NCBI GenBank assembly: GCA_024346835.1
Contig: AP024867.1
Span: forward strand, 1,364,001 to 1,428,000
Origin: Vibrio comitans
GTDB lineage: Bacteria; Pseudomonadota; Gammaproteobacteria; Enterobacterales; Vibrionaceae
Direction: 5' to 3'
DNA: 64,000 nucleotides
Shown: piece after piece, positions 26,132 to 34,886 of the stretch
Position numbering within the stretch: the first letter of the stretch is position 1
Layout: every line of letters begins with the position of its first letter
Notes under the pieces: generated by a model
Told to the model about the DNA's origin: nothing
Database searches by the model: none
The model's input: the letters and a program-made list of their open reading frames with translations, nothing else
Program-made: the position numbers and the translations under genes

Positions 26132-27313
26132 TTATCGAACCGCAGCAATAGCTGATGCTACGTAGGTTAAATCTTGTTCCCGCAAACCGGCAATGTTGAT
26201 GCGGCCATCATTCACACCATACACAGCAAACTCTTCACGAAGTCTGGTCATCTGCTGCGCGGAAAAACCAAGTACGCTGAACATACCTTTGTGCTGTTTA
26301 ATAAACTCAAAGTCATCAGAATTCGTTTTCTCGACAAGGTCTAAACACAGCTGCTCTCTTAGGCTAACAAGTCGTAAGCGCATCTGTTCAAGTTCGCTTA
26401 TCCAAGACGACTTTAACTCATTGTCTAACAACACAGTTTTAACTATAGACGCGCCATGCGCAGGAGGCATAGTATAAGTTGATCTTGCCATCTGTAATAG
26501 CTTACCGCGCGCATTCGTCGCATGGCTTTGCTGATCTGCTACCACGATCGCACTACCCGTGCGCTCTCGATACAAACCAAAGTTTTTAGAGCAAGAACTT
26601 GTCACTAGCAACTCAGGAAGATTAGCTGCCATATGTTGAACACCGAACGCATCTTGCTCTAAACCGTCACCAAAACCTTGGTACGCAATATCAATAAATG
26701 GCAGGAAGCCATTCTTTTGAGCAAGTAACGTCACTTGTTTCCACGCTTCTTGAGTTAAATCTGCACCCGTTGGGTTGTGACAACAGCCATGAAGAAGCAC
26801 AACGTCTTTAGCACCAGCTTTGCTTAAGTCATCTAGCATGGCATTCACATCGACTTGCTTAGTGCTTGGATCAAAGTAGCGGTAATGCTTCACTTTAAGA
26901 CCAGCGGCTTCCATTACTGGTTGATGGTTCACATAACTTGGATTACTTAACCAAACAGTCGCACCCGGATTTGAGAAGGCAATAAGCTCTGCCAACATGC
27001 GCAGGCCACCACTTGCCCCCGGAGTTTGTACTGATATCGCGCGTTCTGCGATAGCGGCATCAGGCAGAACAAGATTTAATGCAGCAGCATTAAATTCTTC
27101 ATCACCCGCCATACCGACGTATGCCTTGGTACCTTGACTATTTAGAACGATCTGTTCAGCCTTTTGTATCGACTCCATGATTGGTGTTACACCGTCACTA
27201 TTTCGATAAACACCGATACCTAAATCGATTTTTTTATCACGTTGGTCTTGTCTGTAAGCTAAAGATAAAGACAGGATTGGATCCTGTTGAGGTGTTGGTA
27301 GATTGGAGAACAT
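26132..27313 (-). CDS. aromatic/aspartate aminotransferase (class I, PLP)
   Basis: The 393-residue enzyme transfers amino groups between 2-oxoglutarate and aromatic amino acids or aspartate. It starts MFSNLPTPQQDPILSLS, like other Vibrio AspC/TyrB proteins. The PLP lysine is in TSSCSKNFGLYRERTG, and the Asn-Pro block is LHGCCHNPTGADLT. The start at 27313 is chosen by homology pattern; the longer frame (27349) adds 12 unconserved residues. Substrate preference (TyrB or AspC) cannot be told from sequence alone. As I recall, V. cholerae also has this gene beside nrdDG. Confidence 0.88.
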   Translation of the reverse strand: MFSNLPTPQQDPILSLSLAYRQDQRDKKIDLGIGVYRNSDGVTPIMESIQKAEQIVLNSQGTKAYVGMAGDEEFNAAALNLVLPDAAIAERAISVQTPGASGGLRMLAELIAFSNPGATVWLSNPSYVNHQPVMEAAGLKVKHYRYFDPSTKQVDVNAMLDDLSKAGAKDVVLLHGCCHNPTGADLTQEAWKQVTLLAQKNGFLPFIDIAYQGFGDGLEQDAFGVQHMAANLPELLVTSSCSKNFGLYRERTGSAIVVADQQSHATNARGKLLQMARSTYTMPPAHGASIVKTVLLDNELKSSWISELEQMRLRLVSLREQLCLDLVEKTNSDDFEFIKQHKGMFSVLGFSAQQMTRLREEFAVYGVNDGRINIAGLREQDLTYVASAIAAVR

Positions 27314-27464
27314 GAAAGTCACAACCCTTTGAAATTCATTTGGATACACTCACGTTATCACTTGCCGAAAGAAATCGAAACAGTTATTAAACGGCAATGC
27401 TGTTTCGTGATTATTTTTTACACAACTAGAAGTGAAGACGCAGGAGATACGCCTCAAAAGGGGA

Positions 27465-27935
27465 TTACTTTAGATCGAAACGATGAATCACTTGATTAGA
27501 ACTGCCACGCCATTCTAGACGCACATCAGCAAAGTCTTTCTCGTATTTTCCATCGATTAGCACATCGACGAAATCAACGACCTGCTGTTGCTCAGGGGAA
27601 AGCTCTGACAGCAAATAACCTGTCCAAAGCCAAATATCCTTTCCTGGACATTCCTCTTTAACGCGCTTAACCAAATTAAACACAGACTCTACATTGCCTG
27701 GAAATAGTGGATCGCCTCCAGAAAGAGACAACCCTCTGCGTTTAATTCTCGTGTCATTAAGATCAGTAATAATCTGATCCTCCATCTCCTTGGTATAGAG
27801 ATGGCCAGAGCTTGGAGACCATGTCGATTGGTTGTAACAACCACGGCACTGATGAATGCAACCAGAAACAAACAAGGTACAGCGCGTACCCGGTCCGTTC
27901 ACTACATCTACAGGATAATAGTTATGGTAATTCAT
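27465..27935 (-). CDS. nrdG: anaerobic ribonucleotide reductase activating protein
   Basis: NrdG is a radical-SAM enzyme that generates the glycyl radical on NrdD. The 156-residue protein has the CxxxCxxC cluster motif in SGCIHQCRGCYNQST near residues 26-40 and the GGDPLF motif for SAM near 75. I use the ATG at 27935 with AGGG upstream rather than the TTG just before it. It is 35 bases after nrdD in one transcript, so the two subunits are made together under low oxygen. Confidence 0.95.
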   Translation of the reverse strand: MNYHNYYPVDVVNGPGTRCTLFVSGCIHQCRGCYNQSTWSPSSGHLYTKEMEDQIITDLNDTRIKRRGLSLSGGDPLFPGNVESVFNLVKRVKEECPGKDIWLWTGYLLSELSPEQQQVVDFVDVLIDGKYEKDFADVRLEWRGSSNQVIHRFDLK

Positions 27936-27970
27936 CAATGCCCTACTCTTTGTCCAATCAATCTCGTTAA

Positions 27971-30091
27971 TTATAGGTGTTTCACGCGTCGCTTAACTTC
28001 TTCTTGTTTACCGAAGTTGAACGGACGTGCATCAGGACTACCCAAGTAACCACACACGCGGCGTGTTACTGACACCTTTGAAGAATCGTGATTGCCACAA
28101 GATGGGCAGGTAAAACCCTTACTCGTACATTCGAACTCACCGGTATAACCGCACTCATAGCACTCATCGATAGGTGTATTAGTGCCGTAATATGGAACTC
28201 GGCTGTACGAGTAATCCCAAACATTTTCTAGCGCTTCAATATTGCGCTGCATGTTCGGAAATTCACCGTAACAAATAAAGCCACCCGTAGAAATCAGCGG
28301 GTATGGCATCTCAAAATCAATCTTGTCGTATGGGTTTACTTTCTTTTCGACATCTAGGTGGAAACTATTGGTGTAGTAACCCTTGTCTGTTACGCCTTTA
28401 ATCACACCAAATTCTTTGGTATCCACGCGGCAGAAACGGCTACATAAGTTTTCACTAGGCGTGCCGTACAAGCTAAAGCCATAACCTGTTTCTTCTGTCC
28501 AACGCTCTACGTTCTCTTTTAGGTAAGCCACGATGTTTAACGCTTTCTCACGTAAGCGAGACTCATCAAATACATGCTCTTCAGTACCGAACAATGCATT
28601 AATGGTTTCGTGGATACCAATGTAACCTAGAGAAATTGATGCACGGCCATTTTTGAAGATTTCAGCGACTGAATCATCTGGATTTAGTCGAACACCACAC
28701 GCTCCTTCCATATACAAAATTGGCGCTACACGAGCTTTAACGTTTTCTAGTCGAGTGATACGAGTTTCTAAAGCGCGACGTGCTGTTACTAGTTTCTCGT
28801 CTAGTAACTCATAGAATCGCTCTTCACTGCCACCAGCTTGCAATGCAATACGTGGCAAGTTAAGGCTAACAACACCTAGGTTGTTACGACCTTCATGGAT
28901 CATCTCGCCGTTTTCTTCGTAAACGTTCAAGAAACTACGACAGCCCATAGGCGTTTTGAATGAACCTGTTACTTCTACTACTTTGTCGTAGTTTAAGATA
29001 TCTGGGTACATGCGCTTAGACGCACATTCAAGAGCTAATTGTTTAATATCGTAGTTAGGATCAGAAGGCTTGTGGTTTAGGCCATCTTGAATCGCGAACA
29101 CCAATTTAGGGAAGACCGCGGTCTTTTTGTTCTTACCAAGGCCAGCAATACGGTTTTTCAAAATAGACGTTTGAATCAGCTTTGATGCCCACGTAGAGCC
29201 AAGACCAAAGCCGAAAGTAACAAAAGGAGTTTGACCGTTTGCTGTATGCAACGTATTGACCTCGTACTCTAGAGATTGAAAAGCGTCGTAACACTCTTTC
29301 TCTGTACGAGAGCGTGCAAATTCTTCAGGGTTGTGAATATCCCACTCTTTAGCAACTGCAAGATGTTTTTCATAGCTACAAGTTACATAAGGCTCTAAGA
29401 CTTCATCAATACGGTTAATGGTTGTACCACCGTAAATATGGCTAGCAACCTGTGCAATAATTTGAGCTGTCACCGCGGTTGCTGTCGAGATTGATTTAGG
29501 TGTATCAATCTCTGCATTACCCATTTTAAAGCCGTGTGTTAGCATGCCTTTAAGGTCGATTAGCATGCAGTTAAACATTGGGAAAAACGGTGCATAATCA
29601 AGATCGTGGTAGTGAATATCACCATCTTCGTGTGCTTGAACGATGTCACGAGGTAAAATGTGCGTTTTTGCGTAGTGTTTAGCTACAATACCAGCTAGGA
29701 GATCGCGCTGAGTTGGGATCACCTTACCGTCTTTGTTAGCGTTTTCGTTAAGAAGATCAGCATTTGACTGCTCGATTAGGCCCTGAATCTCTTGGTTCAA
29801 GACACTCTTCTTCTCACGAGCCATATCGCGGTCATGACGGTATTCGATGTACGAACGTGCCAGTCCTTTATAAGGCCCCTGCATGAGTTCGTTCTCGATT
29901 AGGGTTTGGATTTGTTGGATATCCACTTCTTGGCTATCTACCAGTTGTTGCTCAACAGATACAGCTACGCCCTCGGCATAGTTCGCTAAGTCTTCATCTG
30001 TGTGAGATGCAGCGCTTTTTATTGCTGCAACAATACGATCCTTGGTAAATGGGGCGAGAGATCCGTCTCTTTTTAGCACAACTGGTTTCAC
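27971..30091 (-). CDS. nrdD: anaerobic ribonucleoside-triphosphate reductase
   Basis: NrdD makes dNTPs without oxygen. The 706-residue protein has an N-terminal ATP-cone (about 1-95, starting VVLKRDGSLAPF), which senses ATP/dATP, and the glycyl-radical barrel. The C-terminal zinc site has two Cys pairs in CYECGYTGEFEC and CPSCGNHD. The radical glycine is in RRVCGYLG close to the end. E. coli NrdD is 712 residues. The leader carries two NrdR boxes and a perfect FNR box. Confidence 0.97.
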   Translation of the reverse strand: MKPVVLKRDGSLAPFTKDRIVAAIKSAASHTDEDLANYAEGVAVSVEQQLVDSQEVDIQQIQTLIENELMQGPYKGLARSYIEYRHDRDMAREKKSVLNQEIQGLIEQSNADLLNENANKDGKVIPTQRDLLAGIVAKHYAKTHILPRDIVQAHEDGDIHYHDLDYAPFFPMFNCMLIDLKGMLTHGFKMGNAEIDTPKSISTATAVTAQIIAQVASHIYGGTTINRIDEVLEPYVTCSYEKHLAVAKEWDIHNPEEFARSRTEKECYDAFQSLEYEVNTLHTANGQTPFVTFGFGLGSTWASKLIQTSILKNRIAGLGKNKKTAVFPKLVFAIQDGLNHKPSDPNYDIKQLALECASKRMYPDILNYDKVVEVTGSFKTPMGCRSFLNVYEENGEMIHEGRNNLGVVSLNLPRIALQAGGSEERFYELLDEKLVTARRALETRITRLENVKARVAPILYMEGACGVRLNPDDSVAEIFKNGRASISLGYIGIHETINALFGTEEHVFDESRLREKALNIVAYLKENVERWTEETGYGFSLYGTPSENLCSRFCRVDTKEFGVIKGVTDKGYYTNSFHLDVEKKVNPYDKIDFEMPYPLISTGGFICYGEFPNMQRNIEALENVWDYSYSRVPYYGTNTPIDECYECGYTGEFECTSKGFTCPSCGNHDSSKVSVTRRVCGYLGSPDARPFNFGKQEEVKRRVKHL

Positions 30092-30123
30092 ATTTTCTCC
30101 TTACCCACAGCATATACACAGAT

Positions 30124-30170
30124 ACACTATATAGGGTAGTTATATTTATTTTACACACTACATATTGTGG
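30124..30170. promoter_or_regulatory. tandem NrdR boxes upstream of nrdD
   Basis: Box 1 (30124-30139) ACACTATATAGGGTAG and box 2 (30155-30170) ACACTACATATTGTGG fit the consensus ACACWATATATWGTGT at about 12 and 14 of 16 positions. They start 31 bp apart, which is three helical turns, the spacing typical for NrdR pairs. Confidence 0.75.
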
Positions 30171-30202
30171 GCGTATTTAACGAGAACCGCCACTCAATGT
30201 TT

Positions 30203-30216
30203 TTGATCTGGATCAA
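30203..30216. promoter_or_regulatory. FNR box upstream of nrdD
   Basis: TTGATCTGGATCAA is a perfect match to the FNR consensus TTGAT-N4-ATCAA. It lies 111 bases before the nrdD start, upstream of the NrdR boxes, fitting activation by FNR under low oxygen. It could also serve the divergent phosphodiesterase gene. Confidence 0.85.
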
Positions 30217-30367
30217 TATAAGGGTTGAGTGAGCGATTTTGAGACCGATCTTTTTTGAATAAATGATCTTGTCCTCATAACAAAAAAAATCGCATAATTT
30301 TTTCAGAATAACTTGCAATTTTTGAAGTGCCTTTGGAATGGGCAATGGAAAGGAATAACGGATTTAG

Positions 30368-31273
30368 ATGATAAAAAAACTAAAAAAATCACTTGCATTT
30401 GCATGGGCAATATTGCTGTTTGTCGTGTTGCCAAGCGTTGCATATGCAACCCCTATAAACCTCACAACATGGAACATCGCCTGGTTGTCTACGCAGAGTT
30501 ATCCACAATACTCTGAAAGTGACAGAAGCCTCGATGACTTTTCACGCTTGTCTCGCTACTTTCATAAAACCGATGCAGACATTCTTGCTTTTCAAGAAGT
30601 TGATAGTGCTAAAGCTATCAAGCAAGTTGTAGGGGAAGATTACCAGATTATTTTATCTGATCGTGCGCTTGCTAAAAATGCTCATCGACAGTTTAACGAT
30701 ATCAACCAATACACTGGGTTTGCTATACGCAATACAGTTCAAGTTCATAACCACCCAGATATAGATTTAAACACGACTCACAATGGTAAGCTTCGTTTTG
30801 CTAGCTATATCGAGATTAAAAGAAGTGCTAACAAACCAAATGTGCATGTACTTTCTGTCCATCTTAAAGCCGGCTGTCAGGGAGCCAAACGCAACAATCG
30901 GTCGTGTAAGCTCCTAGAGCAGCAAGGAGCAAAGCTCAATCAGTGGATTAAACAAAGACAAAGTAACGGAGATTCTTTTATCATCATGGGTGACTTCAAC
31001 CATAACCTTGCATACAGGGGCGATTGGTTATGGGAGATACTGACACACGGTACAAACAGTGCAGCCCTCGCATCTGCATACACCAATGCTAAGTGTGTAG
31101 TTCGTTCCAATAAGAACCCTAGGCAAACGCATAAATTCCGTAACCTTATTGATCATGTCGTTGTAAGTTCGGATTTGGCATTCTCTCAGCCAACTCAAGG
31201 CATTTTCTCAAAAAACGATGTCATTAATTATCAGCTAAGTGATCACTGTCCCGTGTCGTTCTCCATTAAATAG
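30368..31273 (+). CDS. exported endonuclease/exonuclease/phosphatase-fold protein
   Basis: The 301-residue precursor has a signal peptide (basic MIKKLKK, hydrophobic core, cut after AYA). The mature part has EEP (DNase I-like) motifs: TTWNIAWLS, DILAFQEVD with the metal Glu, HVLSVHLKAGC, FIIMGDFNHNL with the Asp-Asn pair, and SDHCPVSFSI at the end with the catalytic His. It is probably a secreted or periplasmic nuclease or phosphodiesterase; the substrate is not clear. It diverges from nrdD and ends in a strong terminator. Confidence 0.85.
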   Translation: MIKKLKKSLAFAWAILLFVVLPSVAYATPINLTTWNIAWLSTQSYPQYSESDRSLDDFSRLSRYFHKTDADILAFQEVDSAKAIKQVVGEDYQIILSDRALAKNAHRQFNDINQYTGFAIRNTVQVHNHPDIDLNTTHNGKLRFASYIEIKRSANKPNVHVLSVHLKAGCQGAKRNNRSCKLLEQQGAKLNQWIKQRQSNGDSFIIMGDFNHNLAYRGDWLWEILTHGTNSAALASAYTNAKCVVRSNKNPRQTHKFRNLIDHVVVSSDLAFSQPTQGIFSKNDVINYQLSDHCPVSFSIK

Positions 31274-31280
31274 TTATTAT

Positions 31281-31308
31281 AAAAACGCCCTCAATCGAGG
31301 GCGCTTTT
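31281..31308. terminator. bidirectional terminator
   Basis: Stem CGCCCTC/GAGGGCG (31286-31292 with 31297-31303) flanked by AAAAA and CTTTT. It serves the EEP gene and probably the convergent YeeE/YedE transcript. Confidence 0.85.
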
Positions 31309-31338
31309 ATCTATCGATACCAATAGAAAATTAATGAT

Positions 31339-31758
31339 TCAATTAGAAGTGCGAGTAACGCGTCCGCCAATGTAGAAACCAGCAAGCATTGCAACTAAAA
31401 ATAACCAGGCTTGAAAATTACCAGCACCTAGTGATGAAACAACGGGCCCAGGGCAAATACCAACTAAACCCCAGCCGATACCGAACAATCCTGCACCTAT
31501 TAGCAAACGTCTATCGATAAGTTGATTTTTCGATACTGAAAATGTCTCAGCGGATATGGGTTTTGGTTGCTTTTTTATCACCAAAAAGTAAACCGGCAGG
31601 AAGACACCTAATCCGCCGCCCATTACGAATGCAAGACTAGGATCCCAGTTGCCTGCGACATCTAAGAATCCAATTACCTTTACCGGATCGACCATTCCTG
31701 AAACCGCCATACCCAGACCAAACAGGATACCCGCAACAATCGAGATAAACTTGAACAT
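31339..31758 (-). CDS. YeeE/YedE-type membrane protein (DUF6691), second half
   Basis: The 139-residue protein has four hydrophobic helices and the conserved GLVGICPGPVV motif near residue 103, with its Cys. Pairs of such half-size proteins (PmpA/PmpB type) are thought to move sulfur compounds such as thiosulfate or sulfane sulfur across the inner membrane. It follows the partner gene by 4 bases. Placement beside a persulfide-type ArsR regulator and a CoA-disulfide reductase-rhodanese supports a sulfur role. Confidence 0.8.
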   Translation of the reverse strand: MFKFISIVAGILFGLGMAVSGMVDPVKVIGFLDVAGNWDPSLAFVMGGGLGVFLPVYFLVIKKQPKPISAETFSVSKNQLIDRRLLIGAGLFGIGWGLVGICPGPVVSSLGAGNFQAWLFLVAMLAGFYIGGRVTRTSN

Positions 31759-31762
31759 GCCT

Positions 31763-32185
31763 CTACCCCACTAAATGCAAACGAACAAACACAGTAATAC
31801 CGGAAACCAGCATGAATACACACGTTGCGATGATTGAGCGCTTAGATAACCGACCAATTCCGCAGATGCCATGACCTGATGTGCATCCATTACCCACTTT
31901 AGTGCCTATACCGACAAACAACCCGCCGAGTAGTAACAGCAGTACGTTAGTGTCGTACTGCGTAGGAATGTACGCGCCAAATGCATTAGCGCCCAAAACG
32001 CCACCAGCTATCATGCCAATGACAAACAACCAGCGCCAGCCTCTATCTCCTGACTCATTCTTCATAAGACCAGAGACAATGCCGCTAATACCGGCAATCT
32101 TGCCGTTAAAGAGCAGTAATAACGATGCAGAAACGCCTAAAAGCATTCCCCCAAATAACGAGGACCAAGGAATTGTAAACTCCAT
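31763..32185 (-). CDS. YeeE/YedE-type membrane protein, first half
   Basis: The 140-residue protein has about four helices and the family motif GNGCTSGHGICGIGRLS near 93-109, whose Cys residues line the sulfur path in YeeE structures. The ATG at 32185 has GGGAGAAG upstream. It lies between the ArsR gene and its partner, and the three form one minus-strand transcript, so the regulator probably controls its own operon. Confidence 0.82.
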   Translation of the reverse strand: MEFTIPWSSLFGGMLLGVSASLLLLFNGKIAGISGIVSGLMKNESGDRGWRWLFVIGMIAGGVLGANAFGAYIPTQYDTNVLLLLLGGLFVGIGTKVGNGCTSGHGICGIGRLSKRSIIATCVFMLVSGITVFVRLHLVG

Positions 32186-32200
32186 AATCTTCTCCCTCAA

Positions 32201-32530
32201 TTAACAGTAAATTTGATATAACGACTGAATTAGTTGCTCTACTTGCTTGTTTTTAAGCGAATAAAACACCTTTTGCGATTCTTTTCTTACTTGCACAAGT
32301 TCGTTGTCTCTCAACACCTTTAGATGCTGAGACAATGCCGATTGATTGAGTAGAGAGCCTTTCTGGAGTTCTGATACCCCTCTTTCGCCCTCAATAAGTT
32401 GGCACACAACCATCAAACGTTCAGCATGGGACAATACCTTCAAAACAGACGCTACATTATCCGCTTTGGCTTTTATCTCATGAAGATCTGATTCATTTGA
32501 CGGCACATTGCTTTGGTTAATTTCTATCAA
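32201..32530 (-). CDS. ArsR-family persulfide-type repressor (BigR/SqrR/YgaV-like)
   Basis: The 109-residue winged-helix protein has the ArsR core VLSHAERLMVVCQLIEGER and recognition helix LNQSALSQHLKVLRDN. It has exactly two cysteines, Cys43 and Cys109, at spots matching the pair that forms a sulfide-bridged lock in BigR and SqrR, and lacks arsenic or zinc ligand clusters. It should release DNA when persulfides rise. The reading frame starts at TTG (32528-32530), since no ATG is available upstream in frame; the start is the weakest part. It is divergent from the CoA-disulfide reductase gene. Confidence 0.82.
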   Translation of the reverse strand: MIEINQSNVPSNESDLHEIKAKADNVASVLKVLSHAERLMVVCQLIEGERGVSELQKGSLLNQSALSQHLKVLRDNELVQVRKESQKVFYSLKNKQVEQLIQSLYQIYC

Positions 32531-32600
32531 GCTTCATACCTATCAATCATTCATTCATATGACTGCAGATAGTTTAAATTACTTTATTTATTAGTCAATA

Positions 32601-32624
32601 CTAAATTAGCACTTGCAAATTTAG
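32601..32624. promoter_or_regulatory. candidate operator in the divergent sulfur promoter
   Basis: Arms CTAAATT and AATTTAG (32601-32607 and 32618-32624) make an inverted repeat in the AT-rich region between the divergent genes. It is a guess that the ArsR protein binds here; AT-rich repeats are common in this region. Confidence 0.35.
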
Positions 32625-32706
32625 ATGCGATAATATTAGAATTTACTTATTGAAGTGGTAAAGTAATCACAGCCAACAAATTGAATACATATTTGGAGTA
32701 ACAACA

Positions 32707-34410
32707 ATGACTAAGATCCTAATCGTAGGCGGTGTTGCTGGTGGCGCATCTGCTGCTGCGAGAGCACGTCGATTAAGCGAAGATGCAGAAATCATCATGT
32801 TTGAACGAGGCGAATTTGTTTCTTTTGCCAACTGTGGACTTCCTTATCACATCGGTGGCGACATCACCGACCGAAGCAAGCTTCTATTGCAAACTCCAGA
32901 AAGTTTCCTAGCTCGATTTAACGTTGATGTACGAGTGATGAACGAAGTTGTTGCTATTCAGCGTCAAGAAAAAACCGTCACCGTAAAGAATTTGCTTGAT
33001 GGCACCGAGTACATAGAAAGTTATGATTTCTTGCTCCTAAGCCCTGGCGCCGGCCCTATTGTTCCCCCTATCGAAGGACTGAATAATCCGTTAACCCACT
33101 CTTTGCGAAATATTCCTGATATGGACCGCATCATCAATACCCTAAAGATGAACAAAGCAGAGCATGCAACCGTTGTTGGCGGTGGTTTTATAGGTCTGGA
33201 GATGATGGAAGCCTTTCATCAACTCGGCATCAAAACCACGCTGATAGAAATGGCAGATCAAGTCATGACGCCCGTAGATCGTGAAATGGCAGGCTTTGTA
33301 CATACAGAAATTTTAGACAAAGGCATTGACCTAAAGCTAGGCGTTGCACTTCAGTCTGTTGAGCACATACCTAATCAACATATTGCAAACACAGAAGCAG
33401 GTGAAGCTGAGCACCACCAACATCTACAAGGTTCGTTGAAACTAAAACTTAACAGTGGTGAAGAGCTCGCAACAGACATTCTCATTATGGCGATTGGCGT
33501 TAAACCTGAAACCAGACTCGCTGAACAAGCGAGACTTAAGATCGGCCAGCTAGGTGGTATCCATACCAATGAATCGATGCAAACTAGTGACCCTTATATT
33601 TATGCTGTAGGTGACGCAATAGAAGAGACAGATTTTGTTACGGGCAACCAAACACTGGTACCTCTAGCGGGCCCTGCCAATAGGCAAGGCAGAATGGCTG
33701 CGGACAATATGTTGGGTAGACAAGAAACCTATCAAGGAACACAAGGCACAGCAATTTGTAAAGTTTTTGACCTAGCCATCGCTTCTACAGGTAAAAATGA
33801 GAAGCAGCTTTTACGTGAGGGAATCAATTACGAAAAAGTGTATGTACATACCGCTAGCCACGCAAGTTACTACCCAGGAGCTGAGATTGTCTCCTTCAAA
33901 ATGCTATTTGATCCTACGACAGGAAAGATCTTAGGTGCGCAAGCGACCGGTAAAGACGGCGTTGATAAACGAATTGATGTGATGGCTGTTGCTCAACGTG
34001 CGGGCATGACAGTTGACCAACTTCAACATCTTGAACTGACTTATGCTCCCCCTTACGGAAGTGCTAAAGACGTCATCAACCAAGCCGCATTTGTTGCCAA
34101 CAACATAGTTAAGGGTGATTCGACTCCAATTCACTTTGATCAGGTCGATAACCTATCGGATGATCAAGTCTTACTCGATGTTAGAAATCCAGCAGAGCGA
34201 AAAGATGGCAACCACATACAAGGTGATATCAATATTCCAGTAGATCAGCTTCGCCATAGAATGCATGAATTGCCAAAAGACAAAGAGATCGTGGTTTACT
34301 GCCAAGTTGGTTTACGCGGCAACGTTGCCTATCGCCAACTGGTTAACAATGGGTTCAAAGCCAGAAACCTGATTGGAGGGTTCAAAACCTATACGACAGC
34401 AAACGCGTAG
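32707..34410 (+). CDS. CoA-disulfide reductase / persulfide reductase with C-terminal rhodanese domain
   Basis: The 567-residue flavoprotein reduces CoA-disulfide or CoA- and glutathione-persulfide with NAD(P)H. The FAD Rossmann motif is VGGVAGGASAAARARR near residue 7. The single active Cys is in FANCGLPYHIGG near 43, and a second Rossmann motif is VVGGGFIGLEM near 155. A rhodanese domain (about 465-560) has CQVGLRGN with its catalytic Cys. The fusion matches CoADR-Rhod proteins. It is divergent from the ArsR operon and probably under the same control. Confidence 0.93.
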   Translation: MTKILIVGGVAGGASAAARARRLSEDAEIIMFERGEFVSFANCGLPYHIGGDITDRSKLLLQTPESFLARFNVDVRVMNEVVAIQRQEKTVTVKNLLDGTEYIESYDFLLLSPGAGPIVPPIEGLNNPLTHSLRNIPDMDRIINTLKMNKAEHATVVGGGFIGLEMMEAFHQLGIKTTLIEMADQVMTPVDREMAGFVHTEILDKGIDLKLGVALQSVEHIPNQHIANTEAGEAEHHQHLQGSLKLKLNSGEELATDILIMAIGVKPETRLAEQARLKIGQLGGIHTNESMQTSDPYIYAVGDAIEETDFVTGNQTLVPLAGPANRQGRMAADNMLGRQETYQGTQGTAICKVFDLAIASTGKNEKQLLREGINYEKVYVHTASHASYYPGAEIVSFKMLFDPTTGKILGAQATGKDGVDKRIDVMAVAQRAGMTVDQLQHLELTYAPPYGSAKDVINQAAFVANNIVKGDSTPIHFDQVDNLSDDQVLLDVRNPAERKDGNHIQGDINIPVDQLRHRMHELPKDKEIVVYCQVGLRGNVAYRQLVNNGFKARNLIGGFKTYTTANA

Positions 34411-34886
34411 TCATCTTTGACGACAGCCAAACGCTAACGTTTGTTTCTCTACGTTCGTTTCTCTAGGATCCAAAGCGCTTCATCTTGTGACAATACGAGT
34501 AGAAGCGCTTTTCAATGCTGCTTTTAAGCTTCTTTGATTGCCAATTTATTCATCGCTCCAATAAACACCCCTTTTCTCATGGTTTTATTCGTTGATGAGT
34601 TAAGAATAAATTCCACTTTTATCTGAGTAATTACGAGAGCAAGATCCCCTTATCAGTACGCATAATGAGAATGATTTCACACTATTGATATTTCTTACGC
34701 ACAAGCTCAGTTTTGTTATTTACACTGCCAACAAATCAACAAAACCTTCCAGATAATTCATCATGGGGGGAAATATTAACGTGGAACATTTTCTTTTCAT
34801 GCAAAAAGAAAGCGCTTTCTTTCTAGGTTGCACCAATTCAAAGTGTTCTAAAATTTGGCCCATTAATAGGTTTATCGGATAACTTT
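34411..34886. other. regulatory region before the GH3 glycosidase gene
   Basis: About 475 bases without an ORF. The right part holds the 18-bp palindromic operator at 34805-34822 and the likely promoter. Nothing else was recognised. Confidence 0.5.
34805..34822. promoter_or_regulatory. 18-bp palindromic operator (LacI-type look) before the GH3 gene
   Basis: AAAGAAAGCGCTTTCTTT is a perfect palindrome with GC centre, as in many LacI/GalR-family operators. It lies 64 bases upstream of the GH3 start and near a candidate -35 (TTGCAC at 34829-34834). No regulator gene lies next to it. Confidence 0.65.

Noticed and set aside
30151..30345. Short minus ORF upstream of nrdD
   Set aside because: It overlies the FNR and NrdR boxes and is AT-rich with no ribosome site; it is regulatory DNA.
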